From positions 81,727,846 to 81,791,845 of the forward strand of contig CM051462.1 in the NCBI GenBank assembly GCA_028095005.1: DNA of 64,000 nucleotides, read 5' to 3'. The position numbers were made by a program, and so were the translations under genes. The notes under the pieces are model-generated. The model ran no database searches. It was not told the DNA's origin and saw only the letters and a program-made list of their open reading frames with translations. The stretch comes from Rhynchospora pubera. Lineage: Eukaryota; Streptophyta; Magnoliopsida; Poales; Cyperaceae. This document shows, one piece after another, positions 11,557 to 23,968 of the stretch (position 1 is the first letter of the stretch; the number at the start of each line of letters is the position of its first letter).

Positions 11557-12476
11557 GGCAAAATTAGATATAACCCCCTCAAATCTCGCTCATCTGATAT
11601 AACCCCCTACAATCTTCGAAATTGGAAATAACCCCCTGAAATCATGTTATTCTTGGATATAAACCCTTTACATTAATTTAAATAGAATTTTAAATAATAA
11701 ATTCAGTTTATAACACATATGACCAAATTACCCTTCCTTGAGACACTAACTCAAGCCTCCCATCTTGTTCGTATATTTCATCACGATTTTAAATAATAAA
11801 TTTCAGTTGTTAATGTTTGCTTTCTTCAATTGTTTTCAAGTTGTGCTTCTCAAGTTGTTGACCGAATAAAAAATTATTATTAAAAAAGGTGCGTATAGTT
11901 TATACCATCATAATAAGGAGTTAATCTTTAATAAAGAAATTTCATTCAAATGGATTACGCACACTACCTCAGGCCTTCTTTGATGCATGCATCCAATGGC
12001 AAGTTTTGATTGCATATGGCACTGAAAGAAAATCACCGGCAAAATCTCCAATTGACGCGCCACCATCAATTTGTTTCGTTTAGTTTATTTTGGACAGAAA
12101 AAATGCATTACTGAGGCCAGTTAGGTAACTCCGAGCACTTTCAAAACCGGCTCATGTAAAATTTCTATTAAGTTCTTCTACCTTTGTAAATGCAAGTGTC
12201 CATATGTATTTCAGACATTAAGCTTGTATTTGTTTTTTGGACCAAAGCTTAATCGGAAAGAGAAAAAAGAGGAACAAACGAGGATATGAAAGGGAGGAGA
12301 TGAAAGGTAATTCGGTCATATGTTATAAAACCTGAAATTTTTTATTTAAAATATTAGTTAAGTCAATCAAAAGGATTTATATCCAAGAGTGACATGATTT
12401 TAGGGGTTATTTCAAATTTCAAAGATTTCAGGGGTTATATCCAGATGAGCAAGAGGGGTTTATATCCAATTTTGCC
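11557..12476. mobile_element. MULE-type foldback element, 920 bp, near-perfect 9-bp TSD
   Basis: Long inverted arms start GGCAAAATTAGATATAACCC on the left and, reverse-complemented, GGCAAAATTGGATATAAACC on the right, and stay similar for more than 100 bp. Flanks are TTTATTCAA (11548-11556) and TTTTTTCAA (12477-12485), a 9-bp duplication with one mismatch. The arms repeat the string ATAACCCCCT several times. No transposase frame is present. Confidence 0.85.
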
Positions 12477-12974
12477 TTTTTTCAAAGAAAGTTTGTTTGG
12501 CGACATATTTGAGCAGGCAGACAGAATTGTACAAAAGTGCATTCAATGAGATCGAACTGGAAATATAAGTGATGCGCTTCTGAGTTAATATATTTCATAT
12601 AACAAAAGCCTGTCCTTTTTGTTCTAAATACAAAATTATGGCGGTATGTGACTATGTGGACTTCAAAATAGCCGAAGTCTAACATTATATATCATGGAGC
12701 ATGGGCCCGAAAAGCATATTGCAGAAAACATTGTTAATTATGTTGCTTTGTCGATCCTTTGGAGCATAACACGCATTTGAAAAAATTTAAAAGAAAAGAG
12801 CATACTGCAAAAGGGAAAAATATATAATATATTTATATAATAATTTTTTATTTTATCATTGTTTGGTCGATAGTCAAAATCACTAGTTGAATTTTGCTCA
12901 AAAGTTGGTTAACTGAACGGGGCCTTTTATTCTTCAATGACCAACATACCTCAAGAATTGTATCACATATACAC

Positions 12975-13130
12975 GGGGCTGTTTGGATGGGTAAGAAATA
13001 AATAAGAATAGCAAATTTCGAACGGAAATTTATTTCTAACCATTCAAACTTTTTACAAAATTACACACTTTTCAATATTTTTCGTCTAAAAATAAACTAT
13101 TTTTCTTATTCCTAAGCGATCCAAACGGTC
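12975..13130. mobile_element. Tourist-like MITE
   Basis: Left end GGGGCTGTTTGGATGGG and right end CGATCCAAACGGTC are inverted copies around an AT-rich core containing TTATTTCTAACCATTCAAAC. It belongs to the abundant GTTTGGAT family of this window. The trinucleotide target duplication is not clear. Confidence 0.7.
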
Positions 13131-13386
13131 ACAGTATAAAGGAAAATTGATTTAGACACCCTTATAAGTGATACAACACCACTAAATTCTTCAATGACCA
13201 ACGTACCTCATAGACGGTTTACCAATTATAAACGCACACAGAGTTGACTCCTCACCAAAGCAAAGTTGCCATAGATGACAAAGCTATTAAAATATTTTAT
13301 CTTTTTATGACAAAGCTATTAAAATATTTTTTTCTTTTGAGAAATGCTAAAAATGTCAGATGCTTAAGATAAATGATGTAATATCT

Positions 13387-13486
13387 GAGTGAAAGGTCGC
13401 AAATTCGAAATCCGGCTGGAGAATTTTTCTTAGACATTTAATTTAAAAATAAGTTGGATGTTAGACTTCTGATTTATCTTAAAAAA
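13387..13486 (+). mobile_element. 5'-truncated SINE, 15-bp TSD
   Basis: The body holds a B-box-like AATTCGAAATCC and the family tail GACATTTAATTTAAAAATAAG ending in an A-run. It is flanked by AATGATGTAATATCT at 13372-13386 and 13487-13501. The pol III A box is missing, consistent with 5' truncation during insertion. Related copies lie at 54433-54529 and 54660-54810. Confidence 0.85.
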
Positions 13487-13501
13487 AATGATGTAATATC
13501 T

Positions 13502-14084
13502 AAAAAAAATAATAAAGGCTGCCTTAAATAAAAATTTGATTTTGAACCAATCTCTTTTCGCTACCCATGTGCTTATGTTATATTTTTATTTTTCTACCAG
13601 CGCCTTAATAATTTATATGCTTTTGTTTAATTGTTTTCTTAACAATTCATACATCTTACATTGAATTCGACTGGGTTGTACGGAGATGAAATTGAGATGC
13701 GATGGAAATCAATTGAAAAAATATATATTTTTTTAGAACTGAAATCAATTGAAAATATGTTTTTTTTTAGAGATGCATCAATTGGAACACAAGTCGGAAC
13801 TCGAAAGTGTTCGAAGAAAGAAGTCAAGAGGGTTCAATTAACAGGGGCCGAGGTTCAAAATGTTAGGTACACATACAATACTACAAGACCACTGACCACA
13901 TAAATTACCGCCATAATAATTATTAGATGCAGAACAAATTGAGCCGTGTATCCAACTATGTTCACGCGATTTAATGCGAAGTATTGCAGTCCACTGTACT
14001 GCAAAACGACTGAACAGACTTGCTAGCAGAAAATACGAAAAATTACTGTTTATTACTAAGGAAATAGAACGAAGAAATAAGTAG
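13502..14084. other. Intergenic, no gene seen
   Basis: It holds a local direct repeat of GAAATCAATTGAAAA with poly-T stretches near 13700-13770 and no supported gene. Confidence 0.5.
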
Positions 14085-14273
14085 CAATCCGTTTGGATGC
14101 GTTGAGAATAAGGTAGGAAGAAGAAAGAAGGAAAGAAATTTATTGGAAAGGGGTAAATTTATTGGAAAGTGTGTAATTTTTGTAAAGAGTTTGGATGGTT
14201 AGAAATAAATTTATTGGTAAAAAATAATTATTTTTTATTCATTATTCCGGAAATAAGCCATCCAAACGGAGCC
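14085..14273. mobile_element. Tourist-like MITE, probable TAG TSD
   Basis: The left CCGTTTGGATGC and right CATCCAAACGGAGCCC ends are inverted copies. The flanks TAG at 14082-14084 and 14274-14276 fit the 3-bp duplication of PIF/Harbinger elements. Confidence 0.75.
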
Positions 14274-14924
14274 CTAGAAGATTGGAAAGTCGATTCAAAT
14301 TGAACAAATTAAATCTAAAAAGGATCCTTCTATTTTATTCTCGAAGGATGATGATTTTTTTATGACTAAAGCCCAAAGGGATTTCTATGTAGAAATATTT
14401 CCTGGTAAGCTTTCTAAAAAAAAAAAAAAGATTTCTTGGTATGCCTTTTACAAAATAGCCCATTTGGCTATATGTATTTCGGTTCATATGCTTGCTGCTC
14501 AAACGAAATCCTGTTCTGCGCGGGCGTGTAGCGCACTATCTCTGATCCCACCGTCCGAACTAATATGGACGGTCTTTAGAAAATATCAGATTGATAGACT
14601 CGAAAAATGTAACCGTCCAATCAGACGATTGGGAATGGTGCCGCGTGGAACGGTAATAGGATACCTTGATGCTTCCCAAAAGTAGTGTGTTGAGAGCCTA
14701 AGCATGCACGAACTTTGGTTGTATAGATGTATATACGAGATCTAACAAGATAAGCTACGCCTACCGCTAACATCATATACATTTATTTTTTAAGTAGAAT
14801 TTATGTACAATTAATGTTCAGTAATAACATGAACAAAGCTATTAGGTTATAAATGTAAGGTAAATAATAGAGCAATTTTTATGTTTATGCATATGATATT
14901 TTTTTTTAAAAAAAAAGGAAATTG
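14274..14924. other. Intergenic; unassigned 107-codon frame
   Basis: A plus-strand frame at 14362-14685 starts MTKAQRDFYVEIFPG and contains a lysine run from a poly-A tract. I recognise no family, and the frame could be chance. Confidence 0.3.
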
Positions 14925-15200
14925 ATTACTGCCATATGTCATTCCTGTCATCGCTAAATATAAAGTGAACATATACATCAAACAAAGTGAACATATAGAT
15001 GATCTAAGTGAACACATACAAGCAAATAAGTTCAATGAAAATAAGTTGAATATGCATGTAAATTTCTGAACAAGTGATGATAACACTTATTTGTTTGCAA
15101 GTGTTCTCTTATATCATCTATATGTTCACCTTATTTATTGTATATGTTCACTTTGTATTTAGCGATGGCTGGGATGGTATATTTACCGATGACACTTATA
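14925..15200. mobile_element. Palindromic MITE with GTGAACATAT motifs
   Basis: Arms are inverted copies: CATCGCTAAATATAAAGTGAAC on the left pairs with GTTCACTTTGTATTTAGCGATG on the right. Each arm also repeats AGTGAACATATA internally. A target duplication was not established. Confidence 0.65.
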
Positions 15201-15214
15201 ATTTCTGATAAAAA

Positions 15215-16660
15215 AAGACTTCAATGCCACGTCACTTTTCTAAGCTATTGTCAGTAGGTCATATTTTCAGTCTCCGGATTACAACGGTACGTAGCTGTGT
15301 TTGATCATGGAATATTGGAACCATTGGTTGAATTAGCACAATTCGTGTGCTAATTAAAAAAATTAAAAAAATTTTGAGTAAAAATTTAAAATAATAAAAT
15401 AACAAAATTATTTATTATTTTTTTTTTAACATTTATTGATTCATCTAAACGTCTGTTATCGCATTTCGAGGCAATTACCAACTCAAATTAATGTTATTTT
15501 TTTATAAGTCCAAACATAACATGTGTACACGAGACTTCACACTTTGATCTAAGCTTTGGTATATAGGCTCCGTTTGGATGGCTTCTTCCCGAATAAGGAA
15601 TAAGGAATAACCACTTTTTACCAATAAATTTATTTCTAACCATCCAAACTCTTCACAAAAGTTACACACTTCCCAATAAATTTTTTCCCTTCTTCCTTCT
15701 TCCTACCTTATTCTCAACGCATCCAAACGGAGCCATAAATATAATATATGGGGTGTAAAACATAACTGGGATTACAATAAGCACTTTGTATAATTACTTG
15801 CCAGGTGGCAATTCTCAACCAAAGATGCGACAAATTAACCCTTTTTCAATTTTGACTTTTGAATTCTGATCTTTTCGATCAGGTCGGTCGGACTATATAT
15901 GACAAGCCCAATTATGTGTGCATAACAGGTTCAGTCAGTTATAGTTATGACCGAAAATACAACGGTTCTTATTGGTCAAAACCAAGCATTTATGATTGAT
16001 TTTTTTTTTCCCTTCATTTTCTTTTTCATAGAGTGTGTGCGCAAGACGTTCTAAAAATACACATCCCATGTGAACAGAACCTGTTAACTTAACCGACCGT
16101 TTTTTTTTTTTTTTCCTTTCATTTTTTTCCCTATCAATCCTCTTTTTCAAGTTGGAAGGGATTAATTTCGTTAAAGATGCATAATTATCAATCCAAATTG
16201 AGAGGTACATGCTTGTTTTCTATATACGTTTTTGGATGCAATTAGTAATATATGTTTGGAAATCAATATTATTTACCTCATCTTTACCAAATAATTTTTT
16301 TTGAACTTTTTTCTCTACTTCATGTTTTTTTTACTCAAATAGTTTGCCTTACTTATTGAATGATTTACCTAATGAGCACAACAACTTGTGTGCACAAAAA
16401 TATTTTATGTGTGGCTTATCTATATATCACTATTTAACTCATAGAAGAACTTTTATGAAATCTCGTTAACCCACTTCAAATAGAACAAATAAAAGAGAGT
16501 AAGAGCAACTTATTTCTTGATATATATTGTGAGTTAAATATACAAGTATGACTCATGAAGTTTTCTCATATGGGATATTGAAGTGAACCAAATAATGGTA
16601 GTTGTTATGCTCACATGTCAGCCGTCCGACACATGAAAATTTTGCACATATATACATTTT
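15215..16660. repeat. Decayed repeat unit, copy 2
   Basis: Contains block C (15215-15500, also at 18185-18470), block A (15925-16045) and block B (16320-16660, also at 10400-10710) in order. A Tourist-like MITE at 15566-15734 interrupts it between C and A. It has no coding region. Confidence 0.65.
15566..15734. mobile_element. Tourist-like MITE, 169 bp
   Basis: Ends GGCTCCGTTTGGATGGC and GCATCCAAACGGAGCC are inverted copies, and the interior is highly similar to the element at 14085-14273. ATA flanks both sides, consistent with a 3-bp duplication. Confidence 0.85.
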
Positions 16661-16912
16661 AAACAAACCAATAGAAAAGCTCAAACTACATTTGTTTACT
16701 TGGTAAGTTGTTTAATGTTATATATATGTTGATTGTTTTAGTAATATTTTTCAGAGATGTTTTATTATATCTTGTAAATCGTTCCCTCAGCCATGGTAGT
16801 ATTCCCTTGTCAGTTTGGCCTTTCATTGTCCTTGCCCCCATTTTTTCCATTGTTGCTACCGATGGATGATTTAATTTAATTTGTTGATTTTCACCATTTC
16901 AGTTGAAGGTAC

Positions 16913-17209
16913 CTATTTTCTCCTCTCTCTTTCATTTGTGCCCTGGACAACTGAATCTTTGTCTGAGCACGTACCAATCGAGATACATGGGAAGGCCTCA
17001 TAGAAATCAACATGAGAAATAATCAGGTCCGGCCTTGCCAATCCTCCGATGTTTTGCATCAACATATCTACTACATAGTCTTTTGGAATTTGATATTGGC
17101 ACTTAATGTTGCAAAGCCTCCTCACTAGCGGTATTCTCACATGCAGTCTTGAATCGAACCAAGCACTGGTCGGATCAATAAACTTAACTTGGGTATCACA
17201 TATGCTCAC
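16913..17209 (-). pseudogene. Unrecognised coding-like fragment, about 98 codons
   Basis: The frame has coding-like composition unlike the flanking AT-rich DNA, with segments such as FIDPTSAWFDSRLHV, IPLVRRLCNIKC and PDLIISHVDFYEAFP. The frame stays open upstream of the first methionine for several residues. I do not recognise a family, and no neighbouring exon was identified. It could be a terminal exon or the remnant of a gene whose flanks became the repeat units around it. Confidence 0.35.
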
Positions 17210-17767
17210 TTGGGAAACGCCTGATCGGATGGAAATTAAAATATTAATCGTAATAATATTTACTTAATTATACAACCAAGATCACCAATTTTCACATAAA
17301 ATAATTAATCACAAGTTAGAACTTACAATTCTGAAAGGAAGACATGGTGTAAGATGAAATATATAAATTTTCTTTAATTTCCCTTACTGTGAGTGATGGT
17401 TCCTTGAGGCTTTTTTCTACTATCTCTTATCAGATTTTTTAATGGCGAAATTAATGAAAGAATGTCTCTTAATGACAGAAGATCGGTACATAAGACTAAG
17501 ATAATTAAAGGGATCATATATTGAATGAACATGATCCATTGAATTTTCCATCAAAATTCAATACACCCAATGGATATATAGATTTACCAAGTTGATTGGA
17601 TATATAAATTTACCTGCAATGGAATATTTTCTGTATAGTACTTTGTGGATTCAGTTTTGCCATGTTCGAATAATAGAATGGAATAATTTTCATATTCAAA
17701 TGTATTGTAAATATAATTTTTATTTTTGAAGAAAATAAACTTTGCAGTACTAAAGACTATATATAAA
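17210..17767. other. Intergenic, no gene seen
   Basis: AT-rich DNA without supported features. The phrase TTTACCAAGTTGATTGGATATATA recurs near 19212. Confidence 0.5.
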
Positions 17768-18175
17768 GAGAAAGTTTAATATGCACCATAGTGCATAGTC
17801 GCATAGGGTTTTCTATGCAGCACGGACTTTTTCGGGAGTATTTTTGTAAATTGACAAACTTAATTTAACCAGTCTAATCTACATATTGAAATCTCATAGC
17901 AAACCAAATTTTACAATATTTGAGATTTTATTACTATTTTTTCGAATTTTTTAAAACATGTCATTTTTGGAATGTTATACTATTTACAATATTCCAAAAA
18001 TGACAGGTTTTAAAAAATTCGAAAAAAATAGTAATAAAATTTTAAAAATTGTAAAATTTGGTTTTCTATGAGATTTCAATATGTAGATTAGATTTGTTAA
18101 TTTATAAAAATATTTACGAAAAAATCCGCGGTGCATAGAAAATCCTATGCACTATAGTGCATATTAAACTTTCTC
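17768..18175. mobile_element. MULE-type MITE, 408 bp, 9-bp TSD
   Basis: A nearly full-length hairpin: left GAGAAAGTTTAATATGCAC pairs with right GTGCATATTAAACTTTCTC, and the arms stay similar almost to the centre. ATATATAAA flanks it at 17759-17767 and 18176-18184. A rearranged partial copy lies at 19349-19510. Confidence 0.9.
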
Positions 18176-18184
18176 ATATATAAA

Positions 18185-20120
18185 TTAAGAAATCACAATA
18201 TCACGTCATTTTTCAAAGCTATAGTCAAGTAATTAATTCTATTTCTTATTGTCTTGGATTACAGATGGTAACGTGAAAATACGCATTTAGTATACATGAT
18301 GAATTATTAGTTGAGCCAGCACAACTAGCGTGATAATTAAATTTTCGGAATAACCTCTTTCAAAATTTGATTAAAATAATAAAATAACAAAATTATTTAT
18401 TAATTTAAACATTAATTGATCCATCTCAATGACCAATAGTATTTCGAAACAACTCAAATTAAATTCATCATACATCATCATACATATATGCAATTTACAA
18501 TTCCGATGAGATTTCTACAGTACGCCTCTTTCATCTGAGCTGTCCATTTTTCCCGATAGATTAAATCCATCCCATTCCCTTCCACTAAGAAAGATCTTCA
18601 TATTTCTTTGTGTGGCGAGTCAAATACAAATCTCTCTTGCCACTGCTCACTTGCAATACCAGTGAACCGCTATAGAAAATATATCAAAGGAAAAGGACAG
18701 TTCCATGTAGGTGGTTTTGGATCGTTTCTAATTATCCACACGTTCTTCTGTGTAACAAATGTTTGTAGAACTGTAGTTTCTCTTCGTTTATATTTCGTCA
18801 CACACAAGACCGTACAATGAGTTTCATAGAAGGAAAGAAAGTAGAAAACTGAAAAAGAGCACATGGTGCCGTACACCGGACTTTTCATAAGGCCATTTTG
18901 GTATAGTTTCAACGATTTTGCTTTTTAGGTTTAGCTGTTTAGGAGCCTGTCAAGATTTATTTTTAGACAAAATACTACGGTTGTGCCAAGAAAACTATAA
19001 AGAAATCTATTAATGTGAATAATTTTGAACTATATAATATATTTTTTCAAAAGTTATGTCATTTTTTTTTTTCATATTTAAGTAGCCTTAGCGTTTCAAT
19101 TACGCTCAATTTTGATGGTCGATAAGCCCTTCTAGATTTTTTTTTATATATAATGATGGGCGGATTAAATTTATCTGTTAGTATTTTTCTACTCACACAT
19201 TAATTACATAAATTTACCAAGTTGATTGGATATATAGAAATACATTAGTACTATTAGAATTTTGGCCTTGATTATATATGTATTTTAAAAAGTTACTATT
19301 CTTCTGTATTTAAAAAAAATGAGCACTCAGTTTATTAAATTTCTTGTCGACAGAACTTTTTCAAGGATATTTTTGTAAACCAACAAATCTAATTTAACCA
19401 ATCTAATCTACATATTAAAATCTCATAGCAAACCAAATTTTACAATTTTTAAAATTTTATTACTATTTTTTCGAATTTTTTAAAATATACCATTTTTGAA
19501 ATACTGTAAATACTACAACATGTGAGGGAAAACGTTATCTTGCGAGGTTGCAATCCTCAACGAAAATGGCGACAAAATAATCCTTTTTCTCCTTTTGAAT
19601 TTCGATCTTTTTTCTACCTGGTCGGCCGGACTATGACAAGCCCAACTATGTGTTTATAACGAGAAATTCAGTTAGATATAGCTACTGATCGAAAATACGA
19701 CGCGCGGTTTGTATTCTAAAAAAAAAAAAAGAAAATACGACGCGCAGTTCACATTGGTCAAACCTCAAACGGAAGCATTTATGATTGATTTTTTTTTTCC
19801 TTTTTCATTTTCTTTTTTATATAGTGTATGCAAGCAGTTCTAAAAAAACACACCCCAAGAAAGAAATTTTAATCACCGGTTTAATCACCTTTTGTATTGG
19901 GTAAAGAAGAAATTTTTATTGGGTAAAAAATAAATTTTCTCTAAACTGGTGGACCCGCTGGTTTAATCACCTTTTTTGTATTGGGTAAAAAAGAAATTTT
20001 AACCAAATCATCATCGGACCACAATTGAACTGGGGTTTTATGACCAAGCATTCAATGCATTCTTTTTTTTTTGAGAAATGCATTCAATGCATTGAATGAA
20101 CTAGCATTCAATGCATTCTG
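18185..20120. repeat. Decayed repeat unit, copy 3
   Basis: Contains block C (18185-18470), block A (19660-19840) and block D (19850-20120, also at 9090-9300) in order. A partial copy of the 17768 MITE sits within it at 19349-19510. Two short frames at 18608-18912 are not convincing. Confidence 0.65.
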
Positions 20121-20184
20121 TGGCTCAGTAAGTGTGTGCGGGTCCCACCAGTTTGGGTCAACTTTTGTGTCCGACATTTTGGAG

Positions 20185-20358
20185 CAGTGTTTTTAAAACC
20201 GTACCAGCACCCCTACCGGCCAAATGATAGAAATCCGGTATTTTCCGAAATTTTTCGGTTTTTCCTCTCACAATATCAGATACCGCCGTTTCGGTCATCA
20301 TTCCGGTTCTCGGTATTACCGGAAATTTCCGGTATCCGGTACGGTTTTCAAAACACTG
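20185..20358. mobile_element. hAT-type MITE, 174 bp, 8-bp TSD
   Basis: Ends CAGTGTTTTTAAAACCGTAC and GTACGGTTTTCAAAACACTG are inverted copies. TTTTGGAG flanks both sides (20177-20184 and 20359-20366), the 8-bp duplication typical of hAT elements. The interior repeats TCCGGTAT / ATACCGG motifs. Confidence 0.9.
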
Positions 20359-20477
20359 TTTTGGAGGGATAAGAAATTAGGACGAACTAGCAGTTTGCGT
20401 TGTTCCCGTCTTGTTTGATGAACGCCGAACTAGCATAGTCGCGAACTAGTTAGTTCGATCTCTCCCAAATAATATCT

Positions 20478-20590
20478 ATGGCTCCGTTTGGATGGTGTGA
20501 GAATAAGAAAAATAAGGGAAGAAGTGGGAAAAATATTGGGAAAGGTGTAATTTTGTGAAGAGTTTGAATTGTTTATAATAAATTTATTTC
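20478..20590. mobile_element. Truncated Tourist-like MITE
   Basis: Left end GGCTCCGTTTGGATGGTG and the internal GTGTAATTTTGTGAAGAGTTTG motif are family-typical, but the right inverted end is missing. Confidence 0.65.
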
Positions 20591-21789
20591 CTTATTTTTG
20601 AAAGTTGAGTTTTGTTTACTACTTTGAATTTTACTTTGGTTGGTTTGACGAGGCTTTAAACAGACTTGATTTTCGGATTCGAAATATCAATTTTTTCAAC
20701 AATTTATGAAATTAAGGCCTCATTTTAGATATAATATAAAGTTAATAAACTAGTATATTTAAGTACTCTATATATATTGAAAAGCAGAGTGTCCGGTGAC
20801 TTAATTCATGGATTAAACATTATCGGGTTGATTTGGTCAACAGATTTTGTAGCTGTCTGATGCGTTCACTAAAATGTAAATTCATTAATCTATTTCTTAT
20901 ATGTTCTTTAGATTATTCATCAGATATAACGCGTTGCCATCCCTATATGACATTGTTCGAAAAATCATATGTGAATGTAGCGTGTATACATTTGTTTTAA
21001 ATAATGTTATATCTACACTTTTTAAAAAAATAAAAATAGAGTTCTCATAGACGATCTTACCTGACAAAAAGTTTTATTAGAGTCTATTCTTCAATATTGA
21101 TGCATGCACTTATCAATCTGAGGATTCTTTGATCAAAATTGTTTTTTAGAACAAGAGTGATGAATAAGAAATGTTAAATAATTGCTTATTTTAAAATTAA
21201 GAGATGTTATTTGAGTGGTTAGTTAAGAATAAGAACAAAAAAATATTAAAATAATATTTGTTGTTGGATGATCAGCTTATTCCATTCTAGTTCCTACATT
21301 TTGTTGGAACAAAAACAAGGGCCCGAATAAGCTATTCCGTTTGTTCTACAATGTATTTGGCAACCCCAAGAATTAACAATTCTGAATAAGGACTTATTCT
21401 AAGAGTTCCAAACATTACGCAATTAAAATAATTATAAAATTACATATATAGGTACAACTATAATTTTATATTTTATAAGTACCTAATGGAATAATATGTA
21501 CAAAATAGCTCGAACTTATATTCTTATTTGATAAGTAAACAAAATTTTCTTATCATAAGCAATCGAGAAAAAATCTTTATTCATATCATAAAGACATAAA
21601 CAAGTCCAATCGAATGCAGTATATATCGAATGATCAGAAAAGCAGTCGTTAGCGTTACACGCTTTGGTTCTACTGAAATAAAATTAAACAAACAACGCGT
21701 CAGCGATTACACAGTGGCGTACTGGCGCGATGATATGCAACACTACTGATATCAAAATCAAATCCAGTACTGTCCATATGACCATATAA
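20591..21789. other. Intergenic, no gene seen
   Basis: AT-rich DNA without supported coding, RNA or repeat ends. Confidence 0.5.
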
Positions 21790-21955
21790 TTATATAGACA
21801 ACAATAAATGTTTCCAAACGCAACACAACTGATATCACATATATATTGAGCACAGTCCAAAATCTGAGCAATAAGCTCGGCTACATGTGGGGAAACTTTC
21901 CCACTCTGATTTGACTTTGCAAGGGCCAATGGGGTATGATATTTACAACTTTAAC
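21790..21955 (-). pseudogene. Possible ankyrin-repeat protein fragment
   Basis: On the minus strand a frame reads YHTPLALAKSNQSGK followed by VSPHVAELIAQIL. TPLALAKS with VAELI is typical of one ankyrin repeat in plant ankyrin proteins. The frame runs into a stop upstream and no further repeats are seen, so at most one exon or a captured fragment is present. Confidence 0.35.
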
Positions 21956-23725
21956 AAGACAAGTGTTAGGATCCGCCAAGAGTTATGCATCATCAACATT
22001 TTTACCAATATTTTAATTATGGAGCAATATCATAAATACCTAAATTTCAAAGCTCAGGTTAATGTAGAATTATCCAGCCGTTCATTCCTTCTCAGATCCT
22101 TCATCTCAGCCCTCCGTTTTTTTTGCTTCTGCACAGTGTGCTTGGTGTGCCTCTATACAGTGTAGTTGGTGTATGACCTGGGTGGGTTGACTGGATTTTC
22201 CGTTGCGTTTTCTCTGTGCTTTTGTGTTGTGTTTCCTCTGCCAGCGACGTTCCTTGCCTTCGTGTTCCCTTTCTTCTGCTGCGTGCGACACCGTTTCCAA
22301 TCTGCGCCGTCCCCTTATCCAATCTGCCGATCCATATTCTCTACTTTCTGCCCATTCTGATTGGTACGGTTCCTGCGATGGCTTCGCCTATCTACTGCGG
22401 AACTCTCTGGATCGTGTTGTTTTGGTGCGACAGGTTTCATCTCTCTCTTTTCTTCTTTTCTCTTCCTGTGCTGTTGTGTTCTTCTGTTCTGTGCTGCATT
22501 TCTTCCCTTTGCTATTCCTTGCGTCATTCCTCTTTCTGCATTGTGCTGTTTCTCGCTGCTGTTCTTTAATCTGGTTGTTCTTGGGCTGGTAATGGTGCTC
22601 ATTCTGTTGTGTCCTCTCAATTTACCCTATTCAGTTCTTGGTCTGAGAATTTTTGCACTGTTTCGGTATATAACCTGTCAGTTCTGTGCTTTATATTTCT
22701 GCTGTTTTTTCCCTGCAGGTTTGCTGTGCCTGTGCTTGCTTGCAGGCGAACAGATCACCCTTCTCCTCCTCTTTGCTTCCTGCATTTGGTACAGTATTGT
22801 TTCTGCTCCAAGTGATTTCTGTTTTGAATCGTAATTTTGCTTTTTCTCTCCAGATCTGGTGGTGGAGCAACGGTTGCAGGATTGGTAAAGGAGGAAAAGG
22901 GGGGGGGGGGTGGAGAAGGAATTGTCATAAGGATGAATCATTAAATTTGAGGTCATTCCTTTGATTCTTTGTTATTTCTCAGATTTTTTTTATAGAACCG
23001 AGATTTAGTACATAATTTGGGTCTTTACTATATAAATACATACTAACACATCCTTGGTATCGGCTTATGTACCTCTGGATCTCTTTTTTTTTTAGCCTTT
23101 TTTATTTCCTTCATTTTGATGAACGTTTGGATTCAACAAAAAAAAATGCTCCATATGTTTTTTTGTGTTTACAATTTTTTTTGTTTCATGTTGGGTAAAT
23201 GTTTATTGCTAGATGAATTTATAAACTAATGTGCTTTCTTTTCTTTCCTGGTAGTCTAATGTGCTATTGTTTTTATGATGCTTATACTGAATGCACTCCA
23301 ATATGTAAACACAAACAAAATGGAGCATTTTTTATAGAATGTTTATGGGTGTACTGATTTAAGTTAGCAATATTTATTTTTCAGAGTTCTCTATTTATGA
23401 GGTGAGGACGATAAGGTCAAGCAAGTTCAATATGCAAGATGCATGATGTGTTGCCTTATATGCATGAGTGTTGTAAAGAAGAATTAAGAAAGAAGTATAT
23501 TGAAAGGTGACTGAATATTAATATTCAAGGTTAGCTCTCATTTTTTTTTGCAATAAAATGTGCCCCTCTCTCATTTTTTGCTATTAAATGTGCCCCTAAT
23601 TTTCTTATGCTTTCATGTTTGTTTACATGTATTCTAGAACAGGATAGACATAGAAAAATGCAGATTCTTTATAAATGCAACGAGGAGAGGATTTACTGGT
23701 AATATTTCAATATTATATCATCCAA

Positions 23726-23968
23726 TTTGTTTTAATGTGTCTAGGTATATTCTTTCCAAAGTTGTGATTACTAATATTTTTTTTCCTTGGAAATTGTGGC
23801 TATCAACTCTATCATCACCTATCATCAAAGCTGCCAACTCTATCATCAAATTTGTTTTAATGTGTCTAGGTATATTCTTTCCAAAGTTGTGATTACTAAT
23901 ATTTTTTTTCCTTGGAAATTGTGGCTATCAACTCTATCATCACCTATCATCAAAGCTGCCAACTGCAA
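23726..23968. repeat. 125-bp near-perfect tandem duplication
   Basis: The unit beginning TTTGTTTTAATGTGTCTAGG at 23726 recurs at 23851 with period 125 and no differences that I can see until the second copy ends near 23965. Such high identity suggests a recent event. Confidence 0.85.

Noticed and set aside
14362..14685. 107-codon plus-strand frame with a lysine run
   Set aside because: No family resemblance, and part of it is a poly-A tract; kept only as a remark in the intergenic entry.
22101..22964. Several overlapping frames on both strands in the pyrimidine-rich stretch
   Set aside because: They owe their openness to a low frequency of A on one strand and show Cys/Phe/Leu/Ser-rich low-complexity products with no recognisable domain.
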